The notes beneath the pieces are model-generated. The model saw only the letters and a list, made by a program, of their open reading frames with translations, had not been told where the DNA came from and ran no database searches. A DNA stretch of 64,000 nt, taken from positions 2,542,001 through 2,606,000 of the forward strand of contig NZ_CP143541.1 of the NCBI RefSeq assembly GCF_040126055.1, written 5' to 3'. The translations under genes and the position numbers were made by a program. This DNA comes from Pseudalkalibacillus sp. SCS-8 (GTDB lineage Bacteria; Bacillota; Bacilli; Bacillales; Fictibacillaceae). Shown piece after piece: positions 55,866-64,000 of the stretch (its first letter is position 1; every line of letters begins with the position of its first letter).

Positions 55866-56312
55866 CTAGTTGGTCTCAACCGAATTCATCTTGTCATAAA
55901 GAAGATGCAAGCTTTGGTGCAGACTTTCCATTTCTTCATCAGAAAGCTGCTCTGTCAAAGCTTTGAGATAATTCTGTCTACGCTTGATGACCTCTTCTAT
56001 TATTTCGTACCCTTTTTCGAGTTTCTGTATTCTTACGACACGGCGATCCTTAGGATCACGTATACGTCTTACGAGTCCGTTTTTTTCCATACGGTCGATT
56101 AAATCGGTGGTCGTACTGTATGCTAAGTACATTTTATTCGACAGGTCCCCGATTGTCATTTCATTTTGTTCAAATAACCATTGCAGGGCCACGAATTGCG
56201 GTGGTGTTATGGAGAAATCATTGAGGATTTCTCTACCTTTTTGTTTTATATGAGCTGAAATCATTCGTAATGCCTTTTCCATTTCGTTGATCTTCACTTC
56301 TTTTGATTGCAA
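55866..56312 (-). CDS. ysmB: MarR-family transcriptional regulator (YsmB)
   Basis: 148-residue winged-helix dimer. The DNA-binding part is MTIGDLSNKMYLAYSTTTDLIDRMEKNGLVRR followed by the wing RDPKDRRVVRI (shorter stretches are diagnostic). The start is TTG 56312, eight bases after GGAGG. It is 26 bases upstream of racE and probably cotranscribed. Target and ligand are unknown. Confidence 0.9.
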   Translation of the reverse strand: MQSKEVKINEMEKALRMISAHIKQKGREILNDFSITPPQFVALQWLFEQNEMTIGDLSNKMYLAYSTTTDLIDRMEKNGLVRRIRDPKDRRVVRIQKLEKGYEIIEEVIKRRQNYLKALTEQLSDEEMESLHQSLHLLYDKMNSVETN

Positions 56313-56501
56313 AGACGTAACCTCCTGAATAAACTGTTATTTCTATTTTGATTGGTTTACGACTTTTTTTCAACTCTTATTAATTTGTGTTTCCAACTAT
56401 CGTGTTGATTCATGGAATTGTTTTGTGCTCAATTCTTGTAAAAACACTATTTGGGGGATCGAATAACCGCCCTTCTGTCCCTAATCTCTGCAAAAATGAA
56501 T

Positions 56502-56534
56502 CAAAAAAGCCTGACTCGAATTTCGAGTCAGGCT
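56502..56534 (-). terminator. Terminator of ptsGHI
   Basis: 13-bp stem AGCCTGACTCGAA (56508-56520) with TTCGAGTCAGGCT (56522-56534), just after ptsI, followed on the minus strand by TTTTTTGATTC. Confidence 0.88.
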
Positions 56535-56541
56535 ACTTTCT

Positions 56542-58260
56542 TTATTTTAGAAAATGTTCTTGAACATAGTCTTTCACTTTTTCATCAGAATCCAACTGAA
56601 GGATCGTATCTACATGATTCGCAATCGTTTCCTTCTCCAATTGGAGCAACTGAGATCGCGCCGGAAGCACGGATGTGGCACTCATGCTGAATTCGTCCAG
56701 ACCGAGTCCAAGAAGGATTGGTATGGCGATTTCGTCACCGGCCATCTCTCCACACATACCTGCCCATTTGCCTTCTTTATGGGCAGCATCAATAACATTC
56801 TTAACCAATCGTAAAATGGCTGGATTATATGGTTGATACAAGTAAGACACTTGTTCGTTCATACGGTCAGCTGCCATTGTATATTGGATCAGGTCGTTCG
56901 TGCCGATACTGAAGAAATCCACTTCCTTTGCGAAAATATCCGCCATTACCGCTGTTGAAGGAATTTCAACCATCATGCCGATTTCGATTTCATCAGAAAC
57001 ATCGGTTCCCTGTTCGACGAGCTTAGCCTTTTCATCTAAGAGGATCTCTTTTGCCTGAAGGAATTCCTGAAGGGTTGCAATCATCGGGAACATGATCTTC
57101 AAGTTACCGTAAGAGCTTGCGCGTAATAACGCACGGAGCTGTGTACGGAAGATGTCTTGTTGATCGAGACATAGTCGGATTGCACGGTAACCTAGGAAAG
57201 GATTCAGCTCCTTCGGAAGGTCCAAATATGGAAGCTCCTTGTCCCCGCCGACATCTAAAGTACGGATGACGACCGGCTTCCCTTCCATTTTCGAGAGTAC
57301 TTCCTTATAAGCCTCGAATTGTTCTTCCTCAGTTGGGAGTTGGTCACGGTTCATGTATAGGAACTCAGTACGGTAAAGACCAATTCCTTCTGCGCCATTA
57401 TTAAGCACTCCAGGAAGATCCTTTGGCGTTCCAATATTCGCTGCTAACTCAACATGAACCTCATCTGCCGTTACAGTGCGTTCATTGACAAGTTTAGCCC
57501 ATTCCTTCTTCTGCTCTTCGTATCTCTCTTGTTTTCGTACATACTTCGCAAGCTCATCTTCAGTCGGATCAATGATCACTTCACCGTCGATTCCATCGAT
57601 AATGATCATCGTACCGTTATCAACAGATTCCGTAATCGTCTTCGTCCCTACGACGGATGGGATTTCCATCGATCTTGCCATGATGGCGGAATGCGATGTA
57701 CGCCCTCCGATATCTGTTGCAAATCCTTTTACAAATTTGCGATTCAATTGTGCTGTATCAGAAGGAGTTAAATCATCTGCAAGGATGATCACTTCGTCCG
57801 TTATCATTGATGGAGTCTTGAATTCGATACCCATAAGGTGGGCCAGGATACGCTTTCGTACGTCCCGGATATCTGCTGCTCTTTCCTTCATATACTCATT
57901 ATCCATATTTTCAAACATGGATATGAACATGCTCGTCACATCATCCAAAGCGCTTTCTGCATTTACATTTTCTTCATTGATTTTACCTTTTACATTATCG
58001 ATCAATTCAGGATCTTGAAGAACAAGAAGATGGGCAGCAAAGATTGCTGCCTTATCTTCTCCAAGCTCCTTTTCAGCGTGAGTTTTGATCGCTTCAAGCT
58101 CTTCTTTGGATTTTGCAATGGCTGCATCAAAACGTTCAACTTCATCTGCTGGGTTCTCAATCTTTTTCTTTTCGACGTCCAGTACAGGATTCTCAAGCTT
58201 GAACGCTTTGGCGATCGCAATTCCTGCTGAAGCGCCGATCCCCGTAATGCGTTTACTCAT
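56542..58260 (-). CDS. ptsI: PTS Enzyme I (phosphoenolpyruvate-protein phosphotransferase)
   Basis: 572-residue general PTS enzyme that transfers phosphate from PEP to HPr. The phosphorylated histidine is in [13 protein letters not shown]. The PEP-binding barrel carries [33 protein letters not shown] and the cysteine motif GMCGEMAGD. Its ATG overlaps the ptsH stop (TAATG). Last gene of ptsG-ptsH-ptsI. Confidence 0.97.
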   Translation of the reverse strand: MSKRITGIGASAGIAIAKAFKLENPVLDVEKKKIENPADEVERFDAAIAKSKEELEAIKTHAEKELGEDKAAIFAAHLLVLQDPELIDNVKGKINEENVNAESALDDVTSMFISMFENMDNEYMKERAADIRDVRKRILAHLMGIEFKTPSMITDEVIILADDLTPSDTAQLNRKFVKGFATDIGGRTSHSAIMARSMEIPSVVGTKTITESVDNGTMIIIDGIDGEVIIDPTEDELAKYVRKQERYEEQKKEWAKLVNERTVTADEVHVELAANIGTPKDLPGVLNNGAEGIGLYRTEFLYMNRDQLPTEEEQFEAYKEVLSKMEGKPVVIRTLDVGGDKELPYLDLPKELNPFLGYRAIRLCLDQQDIFRTQLRALLRASSYGNLKIMFPMIATLQEFLQAKEILLDEKAKLVEQGTDVSDEIEIGMMVEIPSTAVMADIFAKEVDFFSIGTNDLIQYTMAADRMNEQVSYLYQPYNPAILRLVKNVIDAAHKEGKWAGMCGEMAGDEIAIPILLGLGLDEFSMSATSVLPARSQLLQLEKETIANHVDTILQLDSDEKVKDYVQEHFLK

Positions 58261-58526
58261 TACTCAGCTAATCCTTCCTGTTTCAGTAATTCTGTTAATG
58301 CAGACAACGCTTCATCAGCATCGTTACCTTCTGCTTTGATTGTAATTTCAGATCCTTGTTGAATACCTAAAGACATGACGCCCATGATCGATTTCAAGTT
58401 AACGGATTTTCCTTTGTGCTCAAGTTCAATATCAGAGCTGAATTGACCTGCTTTATTCACCAATGTCGTTGCTGGTCTTGCGTGAATTCCTGATTCGCTT
58501 GTTACTGTAAAAGTTTTCTCTGCCAT
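58260..58526 (-). CDS. ptsH: PTS phosphocarrier HPr
   Basis: 88-residue phosphocarrier. His15 in [11 protein letters not shown] receives phosphate from Enzyme I. Ser46 in [12 protein letters not shown] is the HPr kinase site, making the protein the CcpA corepressor for carbon catabolite control. It lies between ptsG and ptsI. Confidence 0.97.
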   Translation of the reverse strand: MAEKTFTVTSESGIHARPATTLVNKAGQFSSDIELEHKGKSVNLKSIMGVMSLGIQQGSEITIKAEGNDADEALSALTELLKQEGLAE

Positions 58527-58541
58527 TTTTCATCTTCCTTT

Positions 58542-60620
58542 CTATTTTTCAATTGAAATGATGTTTTCTTCACCGTGGTCTACAGATCCAGATTTCTCTA
58601 TTTTAACTTTTTCTCCATCCTGAAGATTTGTAAACACGATCGGTGTAATTGTTGATTTTGCATGCTTAGCAATGTAGTCAAGATCAGCTTTCATGAGCTC
58701 TTGACCTTGCTTCACTTCATCACCTTGTTCAACCAATACTTCGAAGCCTTCACCCTTCAGGTTGACCGTATCGATGCCGAAGTGGATTAAGATTTCTCTA
58801 CCATCTTTTGTTTCTAGTCCAATCGCATGTTTAGTCGGGAAGACATTCATCACTTTGGCGTCAGCTGGTGCAACCACAGTGCCATCGGTTGGTTCGATTG
58901 CGAATCCATCCCCCATCATCTTACCTGCAAACACTTCATCAGGTACTTCTGTAATTGGCATTAACTTACCTTTGATTGGTGAGTAAATAGAATAGTTATT
59001 CATATCAACATCTCCTTTCAAAGAATCAGGATTAACATCTTCAATTTGTTCTTGCACTTCTTCTTCAGGATCAACCTCCACTTTTCGTGGATGCTTCCCT
59101 TTCATGATATCTTGCATTTGTGATTTTATGGAGTCGGATCTCGGTCCAAAGATTGCTTGAATATTGTTCCCTACTTCTAGTACTCCGGATGCACCTAATT
59201 TTTTCAGACGGTTCTTATCAACTTTCTTCACATCGTTGACGGAAACACGTAGACGTGTGATGCATGCATCCAAGTGTGAGATGTTATCTTGTCCACCAAG
59301 TCCTTCTAGGATGTTGTATGGTAGTTCATCCGCTTGTCCAGCTGGGGACCCATCTTCATCATCATCCTCAACGTCTTCACGTCCTGGTGTCATCAAGTTG
59401 AACTTGCGAATCGCAAAGCGGAATCCGAAGTAATAGATGACGGCGAAGACTAATCCTACTGGAATGACGAGCCACCAGTTTGTCTGTGCATTCAGCACAC
59501 CGAACAACAGGTAATCAATCAATCCACCAGAGAAAGTCATACCGATTTTTACGTCAAGAAGATGCATCGTCATAAACGATAAGCCTGCAAAGATTGTATG
59601 AATTCCAAACAATACAGGAGCAACGAATAAGAATGAGAATTCAATCGGTTCTGTAATACCTGTCAAGAAAGATGTAAGGGCTGCGGAAGCCATGATCCCT
59701 GCAACCACTTTCTTACGTTCCGGACGTGCTTCGTGATAGATTGCCAAGGCTGCTGCTGGTAAACCGAACATCATGAACGGGAATTTACCTGTCATGAAAG
59801 TACCTGCAGTCAGATTTTGAACGCCATCCTTAATTTGTTCAAAAAAGATACGTTGGTCTCCCCGAACGAGCTCTCCAGCTTCATTCGTATACGTACCGAA
59901 TTCAAACCAGAATGGTGCATAGAAAATATGGTGCAATCCAAACGGAATCAATGCACGTTCAATGACACCGAATACAAACGCAGAAAGCGCAAGGTTCGCG
60001 TGAACCATGTTTTGTGAAAATGCATTCAAGCCATCCTGCACTGGTGGCCATACGAACGTCATGATGATTCCGAGAATGACCGCACTTGCTGCTGTCGCAA
60101 TCGGAACGAAACGCTTCCCTGCGAAAAAGCCTAAGTAAGAAGGAAGTTCAATGTTATAAAACCGATTATACATATAAGCGGCTACGATACCGAGGATAAT
60201 ACCTCCGAATACCCCGGTCTGTAATGTCGGTATACCTAGGACAAGTGCATAGGCAGGGTCGACATTATCTCCAGTCACATCAGGAATTTCCAACCCTACT
60301 ATGACACTCATAGTCACGTTCATAATGAGGAACCCTACTGTAGCAGCTAATCCAGCAACACCGTCACCGCCAGCTAATCCAATTGCAACCCCAACTGCAA
60401 ACAAGAGCGCAAGGTTACCAAAAATAATTCCACCGGCCGATTCCATTACCGATGCAATTAGTACAATTGCGTCATTTTCCAAGAATGGCGCAAGCTTAAG
60501 TAATGTGGGATTTTGCAATGCATTACCGAATGCGAGAAGTAGACCCGCTGCTGGTAAGATTGCAACCGGTAGCATTAATGCTTTACCGACCTTTTGTAAA
60601 GTCCCGAATGCTTTTTGCAT
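58542..60620 (-). CDS. ptsG: PTS glucose transporter, EIICBA
   Basis: 692-residue fused glucose permease. EIIC (about 1-415) is the membrane channel. EIIB (about 445-520) has its cysteine in [12 protein letters not shown], and EIIA (about 560-692) has its histidine in [12 protein letters not shown]. It imports and phosphorylates glucose. ATG 60620 has GGAGG eight bases upstream. Expression is controlled by the GlcT-type antiterminator region at 60701-60788. Confidence 0.95.
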   Translation of the reverse strand: MQKAFGTLQKVGKALMLPVAILPAAGLLLAFGNALQNPTLLKLAPFLENDAIVLIASVMESAGGIIFGNLALLFAVGVAIGLAGGDGVAGLAATVGFLIMNVTMSVIVGLEIPDVTGDNVDPAYALVLGIPTLQTGVFGGIILGIVAAYMYNRFYNIELPSYLGFFAGKRFVPIATAASAVILGIIMTFVWPPVQDGLNAFSQNMVHANLALSAFVFGVIERALIPFGLHHIFYAPFWFEFGTYTNEAGELVRGDQRIFFEQIKDGVQNLTAGTFMTGKFPFMMFGLPAAALAIYHEARPERKKVVAGIMASAALTSFLTGITEPIEFSFLFVAPVLFGIHTIFAGLSFMTMHLLDVKIGMTFSGGLIDYLLFGVLNAQTNWWLVIPVGLVFAVIYYFGFRFAIRKFNLMTPGREDVEDDDEDGSPAGQADELPYNILEGLGGQDNISHLDACITRLRVSVNDVKKVDKNRLKKLGASGVLEVGNNIQAIFGPRSDSIKSQMQDIMKGKHPRKVEVDPEEEVQEQIEDVNPDSLKGDVDMNNYSIYSPIKGKLMPITEVPDEVFAGKMMGDGFAIEPTDGTVVAPADAKVMNVFPTKHAIGLETKDGREILIHFGIDTVNLKGEGFEVLVEQGDEVKQGQELMKADLDYIAKHAKSTITPIVFTNLQDGEKVKIEKSGSVDHGEENIISIEK

Positions 60621-60700
60621 TTCTTTTACCTCCAATTAAATATGTTTGCTCCAATAAATAAGAATACGTTTTCATATTGGTCCAACGTATGGTTTAAAAC

Positions 60701-60788
60701 AATATAAAAAAGCATGAGTAAAGAATGAAATACAGCTAAAGGTAGGTTTCTCTATCTTCTGCATTTCATAAACTTCTTCACTCATGCC
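60701..60788 (-). promoter_or_regulatory. GlcT-dependent terminator/antiterminator of ptsG
   Basis: A long hairpin between glcT and ptsG has outer arms GCATGAGT (60788-60781) and ACTCATGC (60719-60712 on the minus strand reading), extended by inner ATGAAATGCAG/CTGTATTTCAT. It is followed by TTTTTTATATT. In B. subtilis GlcT binds an RNA antiterminator overlapping the left arm of such a terminator. Confidence 0.8.
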
Positions 60789-60828
60789 TGATCGAATCAG
60801 TAACACGTAAAGGATACGTACTCTTAAA

Positions 60829-61668
60829 TTATTGAGGTGAAAGCCTTTGCAAATGCATCGTTAGATAAACGGCTTCCGCCTCATCTGCTTTCTTGCCTAA
60901 CGAATGCTGCATGACTTTCATCAGTTTCCAAGCAGTATTGTAGCATAAAGGGTATTCTTCTTTCAATACTTTTGCTAACCGTTCTTGATTTCCTACCTGC
61001 TCACCACTTTCCAATCGGTCTATGGCTCTTCTCAGATGCTGAATCAGCCTCATATAATCAATGCTCTCTTTATCAATGTTCATTTCCAGTTGCTGCTCGA
61101 TAATTTGAAGCAATTGATTGATAAGATGCGAATAACTGTTCAGTTTAGATAAGGATTGATTGGATGTGGCACTATGAAGATGCAACGCAATGAATCCGAT
61201 TTCTCCATCAGGCAGGGAAACGTCCGTCTGTTTACGGAGGATCTCGACAACCTCCTGAGCAACGGCGTATTCCTTCGGATACATCAGTCTCGTCTCTTCT
61301 GAGAACGGATTGACGATATCCATCCCCTGCTTGATGCGCTTTATCGCAAAGGCGATATGGTCAGTAAGGGCGATATGGATATGTTCATTGAATTTGACAT
61401 CCAGCTTTTTCTCACTATATTCGATAATGTCATTCATGACCAGGACAATGGACTCATCAATCTGGGTCAAGAGCTGTTTATATTGCTGTTGTTTTTCCTT
61501 ATCCTTCAGTATGTAGAGCTTGTCTACCCTCTGTTCTTCCAGCTCATCTCCTGGTTTCTTTGAGAAACCGATCCCCTTGCCGATCAATACTGTCTCCTGG
61601 CTGTCCATCCCTTCAGCAATGACGACATTATTATTTAAGATTTTGAGTATTTGATATCGTGTTTCCAT
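60829..61668 (-). CDS. glcT: GlcT, transcription antiterminator of ptsG (BglG/SacY family)
   Basis: 279 residues. The N-terminal RNA-binding CAT domain (1-60, ILKILNNNVVIAEG region) is followed by PRD1 (about 70-170, with conserved histidines in HIHIALTDHIAFAI) and PRD2 (about 180-279, MRLIQHLRRAIDRL and TMHLQRL). Phosphorylation by PTS proteins controls its activity, so it opens ptsG when glucose is present. It lies upstream of the ptsG terminator. Confidence 0.94.
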   Translation of the reverse strand: METRYQILKILNNNVVIAEGMDSQETVLIGKGIGFSKKPGDELEEQRVDKLYILKDKEKQQQYKQLLTQIDESIVLVMNDIIEYSEKKLDVKFNEHIHIALTDHIAFAIKRIKQGMDIVNPFSEETRLMYPKEYAVAQEVVEILRKQTDVSLPDGEIGFIALHLHSATSNQSLSKLNSYSHLINQLLQIIEQQLEMNIDKESIDYMRLIQHLRRAIDRLESGEQVGNQERLAKVLKEEYPLCYNTAWKLMKVMQHSLGKKADEAEAVYLTMHLQRLSPQ

Positions 61669-61713
61669 AACACGCCATTCCTTTCAATGGTAAAACCTTG
61701 GCGAAACGTCAAC

Positions 61714-61742
61714 ATCATACCGAATCTGTTCGCAATCGTCAA
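61714..61742 (-). promoter_or_regulatory. Promoter of glcT
   Basis: TTGACG (61742-61737) and TATGAT (61719-61714) with a 17-base spacer, 46 bases before glcT. Confidence 0.75.
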
Positions 61743-61802
61743 CTTTTATGCTGAAAGTAATCGGAACTGAAGGACACTTGGGGTGCTGATTTGTGGAGGA
61801 TT

Positions 61803-62090
61803 GTCCTTCATCAGGGGGATGAAAGACATTTGCGATGCTTTTTCATGTGGTTTGTCCTTCATCGGCGTTATGAAGGTCTTTTCGACCGCAATCTGAACTC
61901 ATTTTGATCTTCATCAGCCGTATGAAGGTCTTTTCGCTCGCTTTCTTCCTTTGTTTTGATCTTCATCGGCCTTATGAAGGTCTTTTCAACCGCTATCTTC
62001 CTTCATTTTGATCTTCATCGGCCTTATGAAGGTCTTTTCTCCGCTAACTTCCTTCATTTTGATCTTCATACGCGCTATCAAGGTTCTCCA
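61803..62090. repeat. Tandem array of about 52-bp units between gerE and glcT
   Basis: Six units begin with GATCTTCATC or GTCCTTCATC at 61803, 61854, 61906, 61958, 62010 and 62061 (periods 51-52). Most contain the short palindrome CTTCAT-N7-ATGAAG. The 5' units are more degenerate. There is no coding potential. Confidence 0.92.
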
Positions 62091-62125
62091 AAAAAAAGAG
62101 CGGCTTTCAACCTATTGAAAGCCGC
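62090..62125 (-). terminator. Terminator of gerE
   Basis: 11-bp stem GCGGCTTTCAA (62100-62110) with TTGAAAGCCGC (62115-62125), followed on the minus strand by CTCTTTTTTTT. Confidence 0.9.
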
Positions 62126-62131
62126 AAACCT

Positions 62132-62356
62132 CTAAATTTCCAACTCGCCAAGCCGCAGTAGCTCGACGACAGCCTGGGAGCGCCCCTTGACACCTAATTT
62201 TTGCATCGTATTGGAAATGTGATTTCGAACTGTTTTTTCACTAATGAAAAGTTGTTCTGCAATCTCCCTGGTTGTCTTGTCTTGAACAAGAAGTTCGAAT
62301 ACTTCTCTCTCCCTTTTTGTAAGTAGAGGCTTCGGTCGGTAGTGTTTATCTTTCAA
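62132..62356 (-). CDS. gerE: GerE, late mother-cell sporulation transcription factor
   Basis: 74-residue LuxR-type helix-turn-helix protein that tunes sigma-K regulon genes for the spore coat. It is nearly identical to B. subtilis GerE through LLTKREREVFELLVQDKTT and SEKTVRNHISNTMQKLGVKG. The start is TTG 62356, eight bases after GGAGGGG, which gives the same length and aligned N-terminus (KDKHYRPKPLLTK) as B. subtilis. An ATG seven codons upstream overlaps that site and is unlikely. A sigma-K-like promoter is at 62422-62450. Confidence 0.95.
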   Translation of the reverse strand: MKDKHYRPKPLLTKREREVFELLVQDKTTREIAEQLFISEKTVRNHISNTMQKLGVKGRSQAVVELLRLGELEI

Positions 62357-62421
62357 TGATTTCACCCCTCCTTGCATGGGCTAACGAGCTGCGGTCATGC
62401 AGAAAAGATATTTAGTCAACA

Positions 62422-62450
62422 TATCATATGAAGGGATGAAATTGGTCGTG
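62422..62450 (-). promoter_or_regulatory. Sigma-K type promoter of gerE
   Basis: CATATGATA (62430-62422) fits the -10 CATANNNTA, and CACG (62450-62447) lies 16 bases upstream in place of the MAC -35 element. gerE is sigma-K transcribed in B. subtilis. Confidence 0.65.
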
Positions 62451-62471
62451 ACTTGCCACGTTGAAAATAAT

Positions 62472-62945
62472 TCAGATATTCACTGAATTTCGTAGCCTTT
62501 CCATTTGATCAATCATTTCTTCTGTCCACTTTACAGGGGCGCCTTGGGCTTTATCTATGTGAACAATCCTTCCTCTTCCCACAAATACCGGCTCCCCATT
62601 TTCATTTTCGGCCTTGTAGTGGAGATCGATGGAGGTCGTTCCAATATGTGCGATTTTTGCAAAGAGCTTCAACTCCTCATCAAAAAACACCTGCTTCAAA
62701 TAATTACACTGCAAATCTGCCACCACCGGAATCGTTCCGCTGTCTGGTCTTCCCCATTGCTGCATGAATCCGAGTTCTTTGAACAGTTGGATCCGTACAT
62801 CCTCAAAATAGATGAAAGGTACCGTGTTATTCAAATGATTGAAGGGATCCACTTCTGAAAATCGTACCCGTGTGGTCGTGTGGAAGTGGAATTCTTTCGA
62901 CCAGCTGGTCCAATCTTGTATGTATTCGATGTTCTTCATCATCAT
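62472..62945 (-). CDS. ysmA: Acyl-CoA thioesterase, hotdog fold (YsmA)
   Basis: 157-residue single-domain 4-hydroxybenzoyl-CoA thioesterase-like protein. The signature RFSEVDPFNHLNNTVPFIYFED carries the catalytic Asp in EVDPFNH. Natural substrate unknown. Three ATG codons in a row follow GGAGGCTG, so the exact start may shift by one or two codons. Position between sdhB and gerE matches B. subtilis ysmA. Confidence 0.88.
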   Translation of the reverse strand: MMMKNIEYIQDWTSWSKEFHFHTTTRVRFSEVDPFNHLNNTVPFIYFEDVRIQLFKELGFMQQWGRPDSGTIPVVADLQCNYLKQVFFDEELKLFAKIAHIGTTSIDLHYKAENENGEPVFVGRGRIVHIDKAQGAPVKWTEEMIDQMERLRNSVNI

Positions 62946-62973
62946 CAGCCTCCATGTATTTGAAAATAGGATA

Positions 62974-63013
62974 TAAAAAACAAGGACTGAGGCACGTTCG
63001 TGTCAGTCCTTGT
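62974..63013 (-). terminator. Terminator of sdhAB
   Basis: ACAAGGACTGA (62980-62990) pairs with TCAGTCCTTGT (63003-63013), 12 bases after sdhB, with TTTTTTATATC following on the minus strand. Confidence 0.88.
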
Positions 63014-63024
63014 CATTGAGGTAT

Positions 63025-63789
63025 TTATTGTGCATCCGATCCGAAGAAGCTTCGGAATGACTGCAATGTTGTATCACGGTTCAATGCCGCAATCGATGTC
63101 GTCAACGGAATTCCTTTCGGACATGATTGAACACAGTTTTGTGAGTTACCACATGATGCGAGTCCTCCGTCTCCCATCAATGCTTCTAAACGTTCTGCCT
63201 TATTCATCTCACCTGTTGGGTGCGCATTGAATAGACGAACTTGGGATAATGGAGCTGGCCCGATGAAGTCAGACTTGTCATTGACGTTCGGACATGCTTC
63301 CAAACAAACACCACAAGTCATACATTTCGATAATTCATATGCCCATTGACGCTTTGTTTCAGGCATACGTGGTCCTGGACCAAGATCATACGTTCCATCA
63401 ATCGGAATCCATGCCTTTACTTTCTTCAAGGCATCAAACATACGACTACGGTCGACTTGCAGGTCACGGACTACAGGGAATGTAGACATGGGCTCGAGGC
63501 GGATGGGTTGTTCCAACTGATCGACAAGAGCAGTACAGGATTGACGTGGTTTCCCGTTAATCACCATGGAGCAAGCTCCGCATACTTCCTCTAGACATCC
63601 CATTTCCCATGTGATTGGCGTTGTTTTTTCACCTTTACTATTCACAGGGTTTCGGCGAATTTCCATTAAAGCCGAAATGACGTTCATATTCGGTCGATAA
63701 GGGATTTCAAATTTTTCATCATAAGCTGCCGAGTCAGGGTTATCCTGACGTTTGATAATAAATTGAATCATTTTCGTCTCTTCAGCCAT
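63025..63789 (-). CDS. sdhB: Succinate dehydrogenase iron-sulfur subunit
   Basis: 254-residue subunit of complex II carrying three iron-sulfur clusters. The 2Fe-2S site is in CLEEVCGACSMV and QSC. The 4Fe-4S and 3Fe-4S sites are in CMTCGVCLEACP and CGNSQNCVQSCP. It passes electrons from the SdhA flavin to menaquinone at the membrane. Five bases downstream of sdhA; end of the sdhCAB operon. Confidence 0.97.
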   Translation of the reverse strand: MAEETKMIQFIIKRQDNPDSAAYDEKFEIPYRPNMNVISALMEIRRNPVNSKGEKTTPITWEMGCLEEVCGACSMVINGKPRQSCTALVDQLEQPIRLEPMSTFPVVRDLQVDRSRMFDALKKVKAWIPIDGTYDLGPGPRMPETKRQWAYELSKCMTCGVCLEACPNVNDKSDFIGPAPLSQVRLFNAHPTGEMNKAERLEALMGDGGLASCGNSQNCVQSCPKGIPLTTSIAALNRDTTLQSFRSFFGSDAQ

Positions 63790-63794
63790 GATTA

Positions 63795-64000
63795 TTATTT
63801 CGCTCCCTTCTTCTTAGAGTAGTCACGCTTACGAGGTTCGATGAGCGACGTATCGACATCTTCATACTCAAAGTCTGGACCATTCTTCTCTGCATTGAAG
63901 ATCGCTTTCGTCGTCTTCAACCATTCTTCATCGTTACGATCAGGGAAGTCCGGCTTATAGTGAGCACCGCGGCTTTCGTTACGGTTCAAAGCACCTAATG
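63795..64000 (-). CDS. sdhA: Succinate dehydrogenase flavoprotein subunit (3' end, partial)
   Basis: The frame runs off the right edge. The 68 visible residues are the SdhA C-terminus: NRNESRGAHYKPDFPDRND carries the conserved SRGAHY substrate/FAD-proximal motif, followed by LIEPRKRDYSKK. It oxidises succinate to fumarate in complex II. Its position directly before sdhB supports the call. Confidence 0.95.
   Translation of the reverse strand, partial: LGALNRNESRGAHYKPDFPDRNDEEWLKTTKAIFNAEKNGPDFEYEDVDTSLIEPRKRDYSKKKGAK

Noticed and set aside
57476..58018. Plus-strand frame of 180 codons antisense to ptsI
   Set aside because: Mirrors ptsI, whose phosphohistidine and PEP-binding motifs are intact on the minus strand.

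Overview
This 64 kb window is the chromosome of an endospore-forming, low-GC Gram-positive bacterium of the Bacillaceae. The evidence is gene content and order. Sporulation genes (spoIVFA/FB, spoIIB, spoVID, ysxE, gerM, gerE, lonB) are interleaved with conserved housekeeping genes. Read on the minus strand from 64 kb to 1, the order follows the sdhB-gerE-racE-rph-tig-clpX-lonB-lonA-engB-hemAXCDBL-spoVID-valS-folC-comC-spoIIB-maf-radC-mreBCD-minCD-spoIVFAB-rplU-rpmA block of Bacillus subtilis. Only a handful of genes lie on the plus strand. I cannot name the species.

Layout by coordinate: 1-1.4 kb, L21/Prp/L27 operon with an L21-type leader; 1.4-4.5 kb, an RNase E/G-family nuclease and spoIVFA-spoIVFB; 4.6-8.7 kb, mreBCD-minCD; 8.7-11.3 kb, radC, maf, spoIIB; 11.4-18.8 kb, a type IV pilus operon (pilB, pilT, pilC, pilin, prepilin peptidase, pilM, pilN, pilO) where B. 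subtilis has only comC; 18.9-22.7 kb, two divergent pseudopilins, a PilX-like membrane protein and a GAF-GGDEF diguanylate cyclase; 22.8-27.2 kb, folC and valS with a T-box; 27.3-30.8 kb, the ysxE/spoVID spore-coat group; 31.3-37.6 kb, the hemAXCDBL operon; 37.9-40.7 kb, a small membrane protein and a polar amino-acid ABC transporter; 41-50.2 kb, engB, lonA, lonB, clpX, tig and a TPR protein; 50.3-50.9 kb, a tRNA-Gly/tRNA-Arg operon with tRNA fragments; 50.9-56.3 kb, ysnB, rdgB, rph, gerM, an S51 peptidase, racE, a MarR regulator; 56.5-61.7 kb, glcT-ptsGHI; 62.1-64 kb, gerE, a thioesterase and the 3' part of sdhAB.

The most interesting signals are the following. (1) The complete inner-membrane type IV pilus set sits next to a diguanylate cyclase. 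(2) Three unrelated short tandem-repeat arrays (periods about 52, 20 and 52 bp) each lie between the terminator of one operon and the promoter of the next. (3) A MITE-like palindromic repeat starts at the hemL stop codon, and an internally deleted relative lies beside ysxE. (4) Truncated copies of a tRNA-Arg 5' end lie inside the tRNA operon. (5) Sequences matching sporulation sigma-factor promoters precede lonB (sigma-F/G type) and gerE (sigma-K type). I found no CRISPR array, prophage, intact insertion sequence or wholly novel multi-gene system. All functional assignments rest on reading motifs and gene order by eye.
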